A stretch of 52,561 nucleotides of DNA, taken from NCBI RefSeq assembly GCF_947492535.1, contig NZ_CANLNH010000022.1:1-52561 (forward strand), in the 5' to 3' direction. Positions 17,247 through 25,924 of this stretch are shown here, one piece after another; the first letter of the stretch is position 1; each line of letters starts with the position of its first letter. This DNA is from an uncultured Dokdonia sp. GTDB lineage: Bacteria > Bacteroidota > Bacteroidia > Flavobacteriales > Flavobacteriaceae. The notes below the pieces were generated by a model. The model made no database searches, had not been told where the DNA came from, and saw nothing but the letters and a program-made list of their open reading frames with translations. The translations under genes and the position numbers were made by a program.

Positions 17247-18047
17247 ATGTATATGAGAAATTACACTGTGTATAGCCTTATCATAGGTCTATTCATACTC
17301 ACCACTACGATAGCACAAGAAAAGTTTTCATCGTTTGATGGAACGACTATTGCCTACCTTGATGAAGGAGAAGGAACGCCTGTCATACTCATACACGGTT
17401 TTATAAATGACGCAAGTTCTTGGAATGGTACTATTATTAAAAAACAACTTCTAGATCAAGGATATCGAGTACTAACACCCGATTTACGTGGGAATGGGTT
17501 TTCAGAAAAACCTACAGAAGAAAAAGCATTTAAAAACGATGCAGAGGTCAAAGATCTTAAAGCTTTATTAGATCATCTAAACATAGACTCTATTATCGCT
17601 ATAGGGTATTCTAGAGGCGCTATTGTTCTTGCGAAATGGCTCACTGAAGATACGCGAATACATAAAGCTGTCATAGGCGGTATGGGATTAGATTTTTCAA
17701 ATCCAGATTGGGATCGACGTATCATTTTTGAGAGAGCTTTCTTAGGACTCGATCCACTCACCGACATGACAGAAGGTGCCGTAAACTATGCAAAATCAAG
17801 AAAAGCAAGCCTTAAGATATTAGGATGGTCACAACGTTATCAACCTGTTACTTCTAAAAAAGCGCTTTCAGAAATGAAAACAACAACACTTGTCATTGCT
17901 GGAGATCAAGATACCGATAATGGACATCCAAAAGGGTTAGCTGAAGTATTACCCAATGCAACACTCTCAATTGTTTCTGGAGATCATAATACGACCTATA
18001 GAAAAAAACCTTTCGCAACCGCTGTAATGGATTTTTTAAAGGACTAA
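17247..18047 (+). CDS. Secreted alpha/beta hydrolase
   Basis: 266 residues. Signal peptide to about residue 23 (ending TTIAQ). Alpha/beta-hydrolase landmarks: VILIHGFINDASSW (oxyanion HG, near 50), TPDLRGNGFS, nucleophile elbow GYSRG (Ser near 121), AGDQDTDNG (acid) and SGDHNTTY (His near 246). The triad therefore looks complete. Substrate unknown; probably a periplasmic or extracellular esterase-like enzyme. ATG 17247 is followed by a second in-frame ATG at 17253, so the start may be two codons later. Confidence 0.8.
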   Translation: MYMRNYTVYSLIIGLFILTTTIAQEKFSSFDGTTIAYLDEGEGTPVILIHGFINDASSWNGTIIKKQLLDQGYRVLTPDLRGNGFSEKPTEEKAFKNDAEVKDLKALLDHLNIDSIIAIGYSRGAIVLAKWLTEDTRIHKAVIGGMGLDFSNPDWDRRIIFERAFLGLDPLTDMTEGAVNYAKSRKASLKILGWSQRYQPVTSKKALSEMKTTTLVIAGDQDTDNGHPKGLAEVLPNATLSIVSGDHNTTYRKKPFATAVMDFLKD

Positions 18048-18069
18048 CCTATCATAAATACAACAAACC

Positions 18070-18804
18070 GTGAAGCACTGTATATTTTTCTTTTTAATTT
18101 TCCTCTGTCAAGTGACAGTAGGACAAGAAACCTATTATAAGTTTCAAGATGAGATCTATAGTGAAGTACGCTTTCGCGAAAAGCTAAAAACCATAGAAAC
18201 CCTTTACGGGGAACAAGGCAACTATAAGTATACAACAGCAAATTACAAGGTGCGTTCTACGCAAGTACGTCAAGACTCTATCATCCAAAACGTAGAAGTA
18301 GTACTTTCACAATCTAATACCGCACCCTTAGACATTAATACTGGGGTACAACGTTTTATTAATAACCCACTTCCCGATTTTAAATTACAAAACCTTGAGA
18401 GTCATCTCAAAACAAATACAGACTATACTGGAAAAGTAACATTGATTAATCTTTGGTTTACCTCCTGTCCGCCTTGCATCACCGAGATTCCATACCTTAA
18501 TTATCTTAAAGATACATATCAAGAGCAAGTGAATTTTGTCGCCATTACATTTGACACAAAAGATAAAGTCGATCGATTTTTAACACGTAAACCTTTTCAT
18601 TTTGAGCATTTAGTAGATGCGACAACTTATCTCCATAAAGACCTCAACAACAATGCATTTCCTAAACTTATTCTCATAGATAAAAAAGGAAATGTTCGTT
18701 TTGTAGAAAATGGCGTGATCTTAAGTGGAAATACTGCGTCACAACCTGAGGCTGCAGTGACTGGTCTGAAAGAACAATTAGATTTCTTATTGAAAGAATC
18801 ATAA
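18070..18804 (+). CDS. TlpA-like thioredoxin-fold protein, exported
   Basis: 244 residues starting at GTG 18070. Signal peptide to about residue 18. The thioredoxin fold follows a 110-residue N-terminal extension: LINLWFTSCPPCITEIPYLN with the CPPC redox pair (near 133-136), a TlpA-style FPKLILIDKKGNVRF cis-Pro region, and a C-terminal helix. Likely a periplasmic thiol reductase; its partner is unknown. The gene carries an imperfect copy of the dispersed palindrome at 18167-18184, translated as VRFREK. Its stop codon overlaps the next start by 1 base. Confidence 0.78.
   Translation: MKHCIFFFLIFLCQVTVGQETYYKFQDEIYSEVRFREKLKTIETLYGEQGNYKYTTANYKVRSTQVRQDSIIQNVEVVLSQSNTAPLDINTGVQRFINNPLPDFKLQNLESHLKTNTDYTGKVTLINLWFTSCPPCITEIPYLNYLKDTYQEQVNFVAITFDTKDKVDRFLTRKPFHFEHLVDATTYLHKDLNNNAFPKLILIDKKGNVRFVENGVILSGNTASQPEAAVTGLKEQLDFLLKES
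18167..18184. repeat. Dispersed palindrome, imperfect copy inside the TlpA-like gene
   Basis: tacgctttcgcgaaaagc; the right arm has one extra A relative to the intergenic consensus. It falls in the less conserved N-terminal extension of the host protein. Confidence 0.8.
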
Positions 18805-19442
18805 TGCCAAAAGACGTCGCAACATATAGCCCATTGGAAGAAAAGTGGAATATCTATACCCACGGTCTAGGCTTTGTTGCAAGCCTAATTGGGTTAGGCT
18901 TTTTATGCTTTCGCGAAAGCGTAACAAGAACCTATACCATTAGCGCTATTGTATTTGGTCTAAGCCTTTGTATTCTATACTTTGCCTCTACGATCTATCA
19001 CAATGCTACAAACCCAATACGAAGAGCTAGATTACAAATCTTTGATCATGCGGCTATTTATATTTTAATTGCGGGTACTTATACACCATTTACACTCGTA
19101 ACTTTAGAAGGGAACACAGGACTCATTATTTTTTGTATCACTTGGGGAATTGCCATCTTTGGCGTTATTTTAAAGCTATTTTTTACAGGACGTTTTGATA
19201 TTTTATCAACCATTTTATATGTAGCTATGGGATGGCTTATTGTATTTGCCTATACCCCATTAGTTGAAAAGTTACATCCTTTAGGAGTACAATGGCTCTT
19301 TGGAGGGGGTATTGCTTATACAGTAGGCGCTATACTATATAGCATTAAAAGAATACCATTTAACCATGCTATTTTTCATGTCTTTGTATTGATAGGAAGC
19401 TTTTGTCATTTTATGTCTGTATACTTTTATGTTGGGCACTAA
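18804..19442 (+). CDS. Hemolysin III/PAQR-family membrane protein
   Basis: 212 residues with seven membrane helices. Family residues are visible: EEKWNIYTHGLGF at the start, ASTIYHNA, FDHAAIYILIAGTYTPF, and NHAIFHVFVLIGSFCHFMSVY at the end. The conserved His/Asp set would bind a metal as in PAQR/YqfA proteins. The bacterial role is probably membrane-lipid homeostasis; direct haemolysis is doubtful. The start ATG overlaps the stop of the TlpA-like gene by 1 base. A palindrome copy sits in the first loop, encoding CFRESV. Confidence 0.85.
   Translation: MPKDVATYSPLEEKWNIYTHGLGFVASLIGLGFLCFRESVTRTYTISAIVFGLSLCILYFASTIYHNATNPIRRARLQIFDHAAIYILIAGTYTPFTLVTLEGNTGLIIFCITWGIAIFGVILKLFFTGRFDILSTILYVAMGWLIVFAYTPLVEKLHPLGVQWLFGGGIAYTVGAILYSIKRIPFNHAIFHVFVLIGSFCHFMSVYFYVGH
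18906..18922. repeat. Dispersed palindrome inside the hemolysin III gene
   Basis: tgctttcgcgaaagcgt keeps the frame and encodes CFRES, in the loop after the first membrane helix. Confidence 0.9.
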
Positions 19443-19482
19443 AGTACGCTAGAATCTATTATGGTAACTCTGTTATTCGCAC

Positions 19483-19490
19483 TACCTTTG
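19483..19490 (+). promoter_or_regulatory. Possible -7 box directly before the helicase ATG
   Basis: TACCTTTG ends 4 bases before the ATG. If it is used, the transcript would start at or next to the start codon, i.e. be leaderless or nearly so. Confidence 0.35.
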
Positions 19491-19494
19491 CGCT

Positions 19495-20805
19495 ATGATA
19501 AGCCATCAGAAAAATCAGCAGCAAATATTAGCCAAACTTGGTATAGATTCCCTTAATGAAATGCAGGAAGCTGCTCAATTAGCTATACACGCATCAAAAG
19601 AAGTGGTACTCCTCTCTCCTACTGGAACTGGAAAAACACTTGCTTTCTTATTACCTGTTATTGCAGAGCTAGATCCTAGTATCCAAGAAGTACAATTATT
19701 GATTGTAGTGCCTTCTCGCGAACTCGCAATACAAATAGAACAAGTCGCTCGTAATATGGGAACTGGTTATAAAATACATGCTGCGTATGGAGGGCAATCA
19801 TTTAATACTGATAGACAAGCTATCAAACATAGGCCTGCAATCCTTATTGGAACACCTGGTAGACTTGCAGATCACTTACGCAGAGATACTTTTTCTACAG
19901 CCCATCTTACAACCATTGTATTAGATGAATTTGATAAGTCGTTAGAAGTTGGTTTTGAGGGTGAGATGACAGAGATTATTAGTTATTTACCTCAACTTTC
20001 AAAAAAGGTGTTAACGTCTGCTACACAAGGGATTTCTATCCCTTCCTTTGTAGCATTAGAAAAACCTGTTACGGTAGACTACCTACATCAAGGGAGTTCT
20101 AAATTAGAAATCAAAGCCATGGTTTCTCCTGAAAAAGATAAACTCGCTACGCTAGAGAAAGCCTTACGTCATTTAGGAAATCAGCCTGGAATTATTTTCT
20201 GTAATTTTAAAGATACGATTGCACGTATCAGTGAATACCTAACAGAATATGGTATTGCACATGGTACATTTTATGGCGGTATGGAACAACGTGATCGGGA
20301 ATTATCTTTATTAAAATTTAGAAACGGTACACATCAATTATTACTAGCAACAGATCTAGCAGCGCGTGGTATTGACATTCCAGATATTAAATTTATTATT
20401 CATTATCACTTACCTATCCGAGAAGAAGAGTTTACGCATCGTAATGGTCGTACCGCTAGAATGCATAACGATGGTGTCGCGTATGTCTTACACTGGCGTA
20501 ATGAGCGTTTACCAGACTTTATGCCTACGATGGAAGAAGAATATCTTTTAGATCAAGATACACCGCTATCTTCTATCTGGGATACGTTACAAATTACGGG
20601 AGGACGCAAAGACAAAATTTCGAAAGGAGATATTGCAGGGTTATTCTTTAAACAAGGAGAGATTACCAAAGATCAATTAGGGGTTATAGAACTTAAACAA
20701 CACGACGCATTTATCGCTGTACATAAAACCGTAAGTGATCAACTGATTGAAAAATTAAATAATGTCCGACTTAAGAAGGCTAAGATTCGAATTAAGAGAA
20801 CTTAA
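19495..20805 (+). CDS. DEAD-box-family RNA helicase with DEFD
   Basis: 436 residues, the two RecA-like domains and a roughly 75-residue C-terminal tail. Motifs in order: Q-motif (NEMQEAAQ), SPTGTGKT, PSRELA, GTPGRL, motif II read as LDEFD instead of DEAD, TSATQG (SAT), IIFCNF, TDLAARGID, and HRNGRTAR instead of the usual HRIGRTGR. The ATP-binding and hydrolysis residues (GKT, DE, arginine finger) are kept. It probably acts in RNA remodelling such as ribosome assembly or cold growth. It is monocistronic and followed by a palindrome copy. Confidence 0.85.
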   Translation: MISHQKNQQQILAKLGIDSLNEMQEAAQLAIHASKEVVLLSPTGTGKTLAFLLPVIAELDPSIQEVQLLIVVPSRELAIQIEQVARNMGTGYKIHAAYGGQSFNTDRQAIKHRPAILIGTPGRLADHLRRDTFSTAHLTTIVLDEFDKSLEVGFEGEMTEIISYLPQLSKKVLTSATQGISIPSFVALEKPVTVDYLHQGSSKLEIKAMVSPEKDKLATLEKALRHLGNQPGIIFCNFKDTIARISEYLTEYGIAHGTFYGGMEQRDRELSLLKFRNGTHQLLLATDLAARGIDIPDIKFIIHYHLPIREEEFTHRNGRTARMHNDGVAYVLHWRNERLPDFMPTMEEEYLLDQDTPLSSIWDTLQITGGRKDKISKGDIAGLFFKQGEITKDQLGVIELKQHDAFIAVHKTVSDQLIEKLNNVRLKKAKIRIKRT

Positions 20806-20822
20806 ATATTAAAATGGCTTGG

Positions 20823-20842
20823 TACGCTTTCGCGAAAGCGTA
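20823..20842. repeat. Dispersed palindrome, full intergenic copy
   Basis: tacgctttcgcgaaagcgta followed by taaaag, between the converging helicase and 20870 genes. Confidence 0.9.
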
Positions 20843-20869
20843 TAAAAGCAAACATTAGTTAAGTTACTA

Positions 20870-21202
20870 TCAGTATTCTTTATCTTCTGGAACATTTTGA
20901 ATGAGCCATTCAATAGCAGGCTCATTGATTACAAGCCTGACTGATAGTTTCCATTTTTCTTCAAGTGATATGACAACTATAGGAGTTTGATTTGAATTTT
21001 GATCTTCTAATAATGCTCTAATTCCCATGGTAGGATCAGTAATAACAGACATTGCATCAAAAGAGGATACTAGTGTTGTAAAGTTTTTAGAAAGTTGTGT
21101 CGTATTTGGCACCCATGTACCTTCCAAATACCACATATCCAGAGTTGCACTCGTTAACTGACCAATTACTTCATTTTTCCATAAGACAGTATAGGTACTC
21201 AT
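20870..21202 (-). CDS. Hypothetical protein
   Basis: 110 residues, not recognised. It looks soluble, with a mixed alpha/beta profile, starting MSTYTVLWKNEVIGQLTSATLDMWYLEG. A Trp-rich first third and a central D/N-Q turn are the only features. It lies 5 bp after the DUF1456 gene on the same strand, so the two are probably translated from one message. Confidence 0.6.
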   Translation of the reverse strand: MSTYTVLWKNEVIGQLTSATLDMWYLEGTWVPNTTQLSKNFTTLVSSFDAMSVITDPTMGIRALLEDQNSNQTPIVVISLEEKWKLSVRLVINEPAIEWLIQNVPEDKEY

Positions 21203-21207
21203 TATAT

Positions 21208-21462
21208 TTATGAAGCAGTAGGCTTCTTCTTAGGCGGAGGCATAGGGCCACGTAAATGAATAATCAATCCATTTAAGAAATTACGTAAAAACTGATCGCC
21301 ACATTCCATATATTTTGGATGATCTTCTTTACGAAAAATAGCACCTAGCTCACTTTTTGAAACTTTAAAATCAACAAGTTCACAAATCTTTACGATATCA
21401 TCATCGCGTAGTTTATGTGCTACACGTAGTTTTTTAAAGATATCATTGTTGGTAAGTCCCAT
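21208..21462 (-). CDS. DUF1456-family protein, single-repeat form
   Basis: 84 residues. LTNNDIFKKLRVAHKLRDDDIVKICELVDFKVSKSELGAIFRKEDHPKYMECGDQFLRNFLNGLI matches one DUF1456 (YehS-like) repeat (NNDIlrrlRyal-l-Dd-miei---ag--vs---v---lkk-d---y--c-d--l--FLnGLi). Typical members carry two such repeats in about 150 residues; this has one, then a Pro/Lys tail PMPPPKKKPTAS. Function unknown. Cotranscribed with the following hypothetical gene. Confidence 0.72.
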   Translation of the reverse strand: MGLTNNDIFKKLRVAHKLRDDDIVKICELVDFKVSKSELGAIFRKEDHPKYMECGDQFLRNFLNGLIIHLRGPMPPPKKKPTAS

Positions 21463-21501
21463 AGTATAAAATTAGAATGGCAAAGTACGGGATTTTAATT
21501 T

Positions 21502-21515
21502 TTTCGCGAAAGCGA
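21502..21515. repeat. Dispersed palindrome, half copy
   Basis: tttcgcgaaagcga keeps the right arm and core; the left arm is lost. Upstream of the DUF1456 gene. Confidence 0.7.
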
Positions 21516-21707
21516 ACTCCTACTTATTTAAACCCACATTATGCTATAGAACTTCATGATGAGATTTGAAGAAGCAATAAAATATAGTTTTTTCTGAGTT
21601 TTAGCATAGCATCGTTATCGGTAAACTCAAAACCTGTACTCAGCTTGACTGGGTAACTAGTGCAATAGTATATTTTGAAGCTTCTTCTAAGTATAATAGA
21701 CTTTCTA

Positions 21708-21739
21708 TTGTATAATGCGGGTTAATTCTCTTAATTTTG
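21708..21739 (+). promoter_or_regulatory. Candidate promoter of rluF
   Basis: TTG at 21708-21710, 21-base spacer, TAATTTTG at 21732-21739. The ATG follows 6 bases later, so the message may be leaderless. Confidence 0.4.
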
Positions 21740-21745
21740 CCATCT

Positions 21746-22480
21746 ATGGAAGAACAGAAGACTACACGTATTAACAAGTATCTAAGTGAAGTGGGATACT
21801 GCTCAAGAAGAGCTGCCGATAAACTCATAGACCAAGGTCGTGTCACTATCAATGGGAAGATTCCAGAGATGGGGACTAAAATTATATCGGGTGATGAGGT
21901 ACGTGTAGACGGTGAACTTGTGTCTACACCTAAAGAAGATTTTGTCTATCTCGCATTCCATAAACCTGTTGGTATTGTGTGTACGACAGATACTCGTGTA
22001 GAAAAAGATAATATCATAGAATACATCAATTACCCTAAGCGTATTTTCCCAATCGGTCGATTAGACAAACCCAGTGAAGGGCTCATATTTATGACAAATG
22101 ATGGGGATATTGTCAACAAAATATTACGGGCTCGTAATAATCATGAGAAAGAATACGAAGTAACCGTAGATAAACCAATTACGCCTTCTTTTATTCAACA
22201 AATGAGTAATGGCGTGCCTATTCTTGATACCGTAACGCGTAAATGTAAAGTAGAACGTGTGAGCCGATTTAAGTTTAAAATTATTTTGACCCAAGGACTC
22301 AATCGTCAGATTAGACGTATGTGTGAATACTTAAATTATGATGTGGTACGCTTAAAGCGAAATCGTATTATGAATGTAACCCTAGATCTTCCGGTAGGTC
22401 AATGGAGAGATCTTACCGCTGAAGAACTTGCAGAAATTAATAGACTTGTAGAAAATTCTGAGAAAACACATAACTCGTAA
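21746..22480 (+). CDS. rluF: 23S rRNA pseudouridine synthase, RluF type
   Basis: ATG 21746 is chosen ([17 protein letters not shown], 244 residues); an in-frame TTG three codons earlier lies in the promoter box. An S4 RNA-binding domain (about 7-60, with [20 protein letters not shown]) is followed by the RsuA/RluB/E/F catalytic domain: [20 protein letters not shown] with the catalytic Asp, HEKEYEV, and [13 protein letters not shown]. The C-terminus keeps [12 protein letters not shown]. RluF modifies position 2604 of 23S rRNA in E. coli, and the S4 plus [10 protein letters not shown] form supports RluF over RluB/E. The membrane-protein gene starts 1 bp after the stop. Confidence 0.85.
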   Translation: MEEQKTTRINKYLSEVGYCSRRAADKLIDQGRVTINGKIPEMGTKIISGDEVRVDGELVSTPKEDFVYLAFHKPVGIVCTTDTRVEKDNIIEYINYPKRIFPIGRLDKPSEGLIFMTNDGDIVNKILRARNNHEKEYEVTVDKPITPSFIQQMSNGVPILDTVTRKCKVERVSRFKFKIILTQGLNRQIRRMCEYLNYDVVRLKRNRIMNVTLDLPVGQWRDLTAEELAEINRLVENSEKTHNS

Positions 22481-22481
22481 T

Positions 22482-23252
22482 ATGGATAGCATTTTAGTCA
22501 CTGAAAGCAAATCGAAAAACAAGGTATTTAAAGACAAAGCCTTGGGAGTTGGAACTTTTATCGGAGGGCCATTAGTTGCTGGATATTTTTTTGCTGAAAA
22601 TTTTAAAGCGATCAATGAACCTGAAAAAGTAACTAAAACATGGGTCATTACAATCCTTGCTACTATTGCTATTTTTTCAATAGCGTTTATGATTCCATTA
22701 GACTCTAAATTCCCTAATCAATTAATTCCCATTATATATACGGGTGTAGCCTATGCATTATTCAAAAACTTTCAAGAAAAAAAAATTCAAGAAAAGATTG
22801 AGTCCGGAGCAGAATATCACAGTTGGGGAAGAGTTATAGGGGTATCTATTCTAAGTTTATTAATTACAGTAGCTGTTATGGCTATTGGTATTTTTACGAT
22901 GATAGAAATAGAAGAAAGCCAACTAACTACAAAGCAATATGGATTAACTGTAAAGCATGAAATAGAATATAATTCATCAGATTTTACAGAAACTGAAATA
23001 AACCGTATTGCTGATGGCTTTATTGAACACGCATTCTTCGATCTGGATACAGCAAAATATGTATATGCCGAAAAAGAAAGTAATTCATATATCTTATATA
23101 TAGGTATTTCAGAACTATATGCAAATGATCCAGAGACCCTTGATGAGTTCAAATCCCTTAGAGATAAAATGAATAACTATATCACAGAAAAAACAGTCAT
23201 TATAAAACTAGTTGTAGATGCCTTAGATAATGTCGTAAAAATTATAGATTAA
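22482..23252 (+). CDS. Hypothetical membrane protein
   Basis: 256 residues, not recognised. Three or four membrane helices (about 24-40, 51-70, 78-93 and 117-140) precede a soluble C-terminal part (145-256) with regular charged strands and helices. It starts 1 bp after rluF, so it is probably co-transcribed, though no link to rRNA modification is evident. Confidence 0.65.
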   Translation: MDSILVTESKSKNKVFKDKALGVGTFIGGPLVAGYFFAENFKAINEPEKVTKTWVITILATIAIFSIAFMIPLDSKFPNQLIPIIYTGVAYALFKNFQEKKIQEKIESGAEYHSWGRVIGVSILSLLITVAVMAIGIFTMIEIEESQLTTKQYGLTVKHEIEYNSSDFTETEINRIADGFIEHAFFDLDTAKYVYAEKESNSYILYIGISELYANDPETLDEFKSLRDKMNNYITEKTVIIKLVVDALDNVVKIID

Positions 23253-23293
23253 TATATTTCGTATATATTTAGACCAACTATAACCATCAACAT

Positions 23294-23908
23294 ATGATCA
23301 TTTACGGAACAAAACCAGTACATCTAAAGACTGTTGAAAACCGCATTGTTAAATGTGGAAATTGTGACACACAAGGCCATATGGCTTTCTATTATTCCAG
23401 TAGTCACTTTCATGTTTTTTGGATTCCTATGTTTCCCTACAGACGTAAAGGAGGTTCTAGCTGTACAAATTGTGGAGAAGAACTCAAACCAAAACAAATG
23501 CCTGAGCATGTAAAAAGGGCATATAAGGAAACAAAAAAAGAGGTAAAACTTCCTATTTGGCAATTTTCTGGTTTGGCATTAATTGCACTACTCATTGCAT
23601 ATTCAATCTATGCTAGTGGAAAAACAAGTGATCAAAAAGATGCGTATATCGCAAGTCCAAGAACTGGTGATGTATATTCTTACGAAACCGAAAACGGGTA
23701 TTATTCTACACTTAAAATAGCCGAAATAACGAGTGATAGTTTATATGTTATTCCAAATGAATATGAAGTAGAACGTGCATATGGGATTTATAAAATAGAT
23801 AAGCCTGAAAACTATGCTAGTGATTATATATATGGCATTTCAAGAGATGAAATAGAACGTATGTATGTAGATAAGGAAATCTATTCTATAGAACGAGAGG
23901 ATGAGTAA
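23294..23908 (+). CDS. Zinc-ribbon membrane protein
   Basis: 204 residues. Two CxxC knuckles, VKCGNCDTQ (about 19-27) and SCTNCGEEL (about 55-63), fit a four-cysteine zinc ribbon of the kind found in zinc-ribbon-15-like proteins. A HFHVFWIPMFPYRRKG stretch between them suggests the ribbon lies near the membrane surface. One membrane helix (about 95-112) separates it from a C-terminal domain (about 115-204) that is likely extracytoplasmic. Function unknown. Confidence 0.65.
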   Translation: MIIYGTKPVHLKTVENRIVKCGNCDTQGHMAFYYSSSHFHVFWIPMFPYRRKGGSSCTNCGEELKPKQMPEHVKRAYKETKKEVKLPIWQFSGLALIALLIAYSIYASGKTSDQKDAYIASPRTGDVYSYETENGYYSTLKIAEITSDSLYVIPNEYEVERAYGIYKIDKPENYASDYIYGISRDEIERMYVDKEIYSIEREDE

Positions 23909-24008
23909 TCTAAATCAATTGATTTTTTGAAACCTTAGAAAAAAATTAGAAAACATCTTTCGATTTTTAGCTTTGAAGTGAAAAAACACATTAGAAAATG
24001 TCTTTTAC

Positions 24009-24024
24009 TTCCTGCATGCAGGAA
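24009..24024. repeat. TTCCTGCATGCAGGAA palindrome
   Basis: A 16-bp perfect dyad downstream of the converging genes at 23908 and 24054. It is followed by aaagttt ... aaacttt. Possibly a remnant repeat or terminator stem. Confidence 0.55.
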
Positions 24025-24053
24025 AGTTTAGTCTGAAGAAACTTTACACAAAT

Positions 24054-25184
24054 TTATTCCAGCCAATTATTTTCTTCAAATACCTTCACTGCTCTTAATG
24101 TAATATTTTTCATGTCTTTAGGTGCTTTATTAAAAAGTCCAACAAAAAGAATATCTTTTTCAGGAATCTCTACATAAAATGCTCTAAAACCACCTTGTGA
24201 ACCTGTATGATATACAAATTTAAGATCATTGAAATTACCTTTACTTCTAAATAAATCTTGCTCACCCGTAAACCAGCTATAACCTACAACTGGTTTTGTA
24301 GTATCTGTCCAGTTTTCTGGAGTGTATACAGTTCGAGATTCTTTAGTTAAACCTTGACTTAGAAAAATATTTTTTTGAATAGCGTTTTTATATTTTGCAA
24401 GATCTAATACAGAGCACCAAATCCCACCGTTTCCAGCTGCTGCAAATGTGGGAGTTTCGCCATAATCATACTCTTCGTATTTTCCATCCTTATCTTGATA
24501 ATAGGCATGCGCTACTCCAGATTCTGGATAAGAACCATTGGTTATTATACTATCTTTCATACCTGAAGGTTCGAATATATTTTCTTTAATAAAATCTTGC
24601 CAAGGTTGATTAGCTAGTTTTTCAATAATTAATGCTAACCCATTATAGGATGGGTTTGAATAATCAAATCTTTCACCTGGTTGAAAATTTAAATTATCAG
24701 CTTTTTTGAGAGGTTCAAAATTTTCTTTGTCTTTAGCGGTTAAGTAGAAATCATAATTTCCCCTAACATCTCTTAAATCAGGAAGTCCTGAAGTATGAGA
24801 TAACATATGCTTAATTTTAACTTTGTTTACAATTGCTGGATGTTCAAAATCATCAAAATACATAGACAAGCTATCTTCCAGTGATAGCAATCCTTTTTCC
24901 TTAAGGATTAATATTCCATTAGACACAAATGTTTTTGAAATAGACCCTGTATTAAAAATAGTATTTTCTGTGATTTTTTCTTTAGTACCTAAATCGGCAA
25001 CACCGTAGCTTTTTAAAAAAATAATATCATCTCCTTTTTTCACAAGGATAGATCCTCCTGGTTCTTCTGTAGAGGGAAATTCTTCTGTAAATATTTTATC
25101 TAATTCCGTTTCTATAATGGAAGTAGATTGCTTAGAAGAAGAAACTGTAACTAAACATATAATCAGTACTAAAATTTGTTTCAT
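24054..25184 (-). CDS. Secreted class C beta-lactamase-like serine hydrolase
   Basis: 376 residues. Signal peptide at the N-terminus (ending near residue 17). Penicillin-binding/beta-lactamase fold with all three motifs: S-x-x-K as SISK (about 80-83), Y-x-N as YSNP (about 174-176) and HTG near residue 335 in place of KTG. HTG is common in esterase-like members and unusual in true AmpC enzymes, so peptidase or esterase activity is as likely as drug resistance. Transcribed leftward, separate from its neighbours. Confidence 0.8.
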   Translation of the reverse strand: MKQILVLIICLVTVSSSKQSTSIIETELDKIFTEEFPSTEEPGGSILVKKGDDIIFLKSYGVADLGTKEKITENTIFNTGSISKTFVSNGILILKEKGLLSLEDSLSMYFDDFEHPAIVNKVKIKHMLSHTSGLPDLRDVRGNYDFYLTAKDKENFEPLKKADNLNFQPGERFDYSNPSYNGLALIIEKLANQPWQDFIKENIFEPSGMKDSIITNGSYPESGVAHAYYQDKDGKYEEYDYGETPTFAAAGNGGIWCSVLDLAKYKNAIQKNIFLSQGLTKESRTVYTPENWTDTTKPVVGYSWFTGEQDLFRSKGNFNDLKFVYHTGSQGGFRAFYVEIPEKDILFVGLFNKAPKDMKNITLRAVKVFEENNWLE

Positions 25185-25224
25185 ATTAAATTCTTCTTTA
25201 ATTTCTTACTATAAGAAAACAATA

Positions 25225-25908
25225 TTACTTCAGCTCAAAACTAGCCGAGATACTTACAACAATAGATAGTTCTCCTGGAGCAATAGTTTCACCTCCTCCA
25301 TCAGAAGAGGCTTCCATGGCAAAGCTAGCATTCCTTAATTGTGGCCTTGGCACATTTGCAGAAGCTTCGCTTATTTGTACCGCCTTCCCTATAGATTGTC
25401 CTATTGCCTTAGCATATGTTTCTGCTCGTTGTTTAGCATCAAGTATCGCTTTTACGCGAGCTTCAGATCGTAACGTCGCTGCTTTAGAAGATTTAAATTG
25501 TACACCATCTATTCGGTTAATTCCTGAATTTAATAATCCAGAGATAATAGCCTCGTATTGATTAATATCTTTTAGACGTACTGTAAGCGATTGATTTGCT
25601 TTATACGAATAGGTCTTGCTATTGTAATCGTAATTCTTATTCAGATTAATATACTCTGTTTGTACATCTGTATCTTTTAATCCTTGAGATCGTAAAAATT
25701 TGATAACAGTGTTGATAGATGCATCATTCTCATTTTTTACAGCGACAGCATCTTTCCCTTCACTTTCAACACGTACTTTTATATCAACCTGATCTGGTGT
25801 TACCTTAACGATTCCTTTTCCAGTTACATGAACAAGGGGTTCTATGGTTTGTGTTTGTGCTGTAAGACTCATAGTGCATAATAGTATAAAGAAGTATATC
25901 AATTTCAT
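25225..25908 (-). CDS. Secreted SIMPL-domain (DUF541) protein
   Basis: 227 residues. Signal peptide (1-18, ending TAQ). The rest is a SIMPL/DUF541 domain: VTGKGIVKVTPDQVDIKVRVESEGKDA, an LRSQGLKDTDVQTEYINL stretch, and AKQRAETYAKAIGQSIGKAVQISE. These are periplasmic oligomeric proteins of unclear role, possibly in membrane stress. It is 16 bp after the rhomboid gene on the same strand, likely in one transcript. Confidence 0.82.
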   Translation of the reverse strand: MKLIYFFILLCTMSLTAQTQTIEPLVHVTGKGIVKVTPDQVDIKVRVESEGKDAVAVKNENDASINTVIKFLRSQGLKDTDVQTEYINLNKNYDYNSKTYSYKANQSLTVRLKDINQYEAIISGLLNSGINRIDGVQFKSSKAATLRSEARVKAILDAKQRAETYAKAIGQSIGKAVQISEASANVPRPQLRNASFAMEASSDGGGETIAPGELSIVVSISASFELK

Positions 25909-25924
25909 AAGGAATCGATTAGAA

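Noticed and set aside
24054-25184. Drug-resistance beta-lactamase
   Set aside because: Motif three is HTG, not KTG, and nothing links it to resistance; annotated as a beta-lactamase-like hydrolase.
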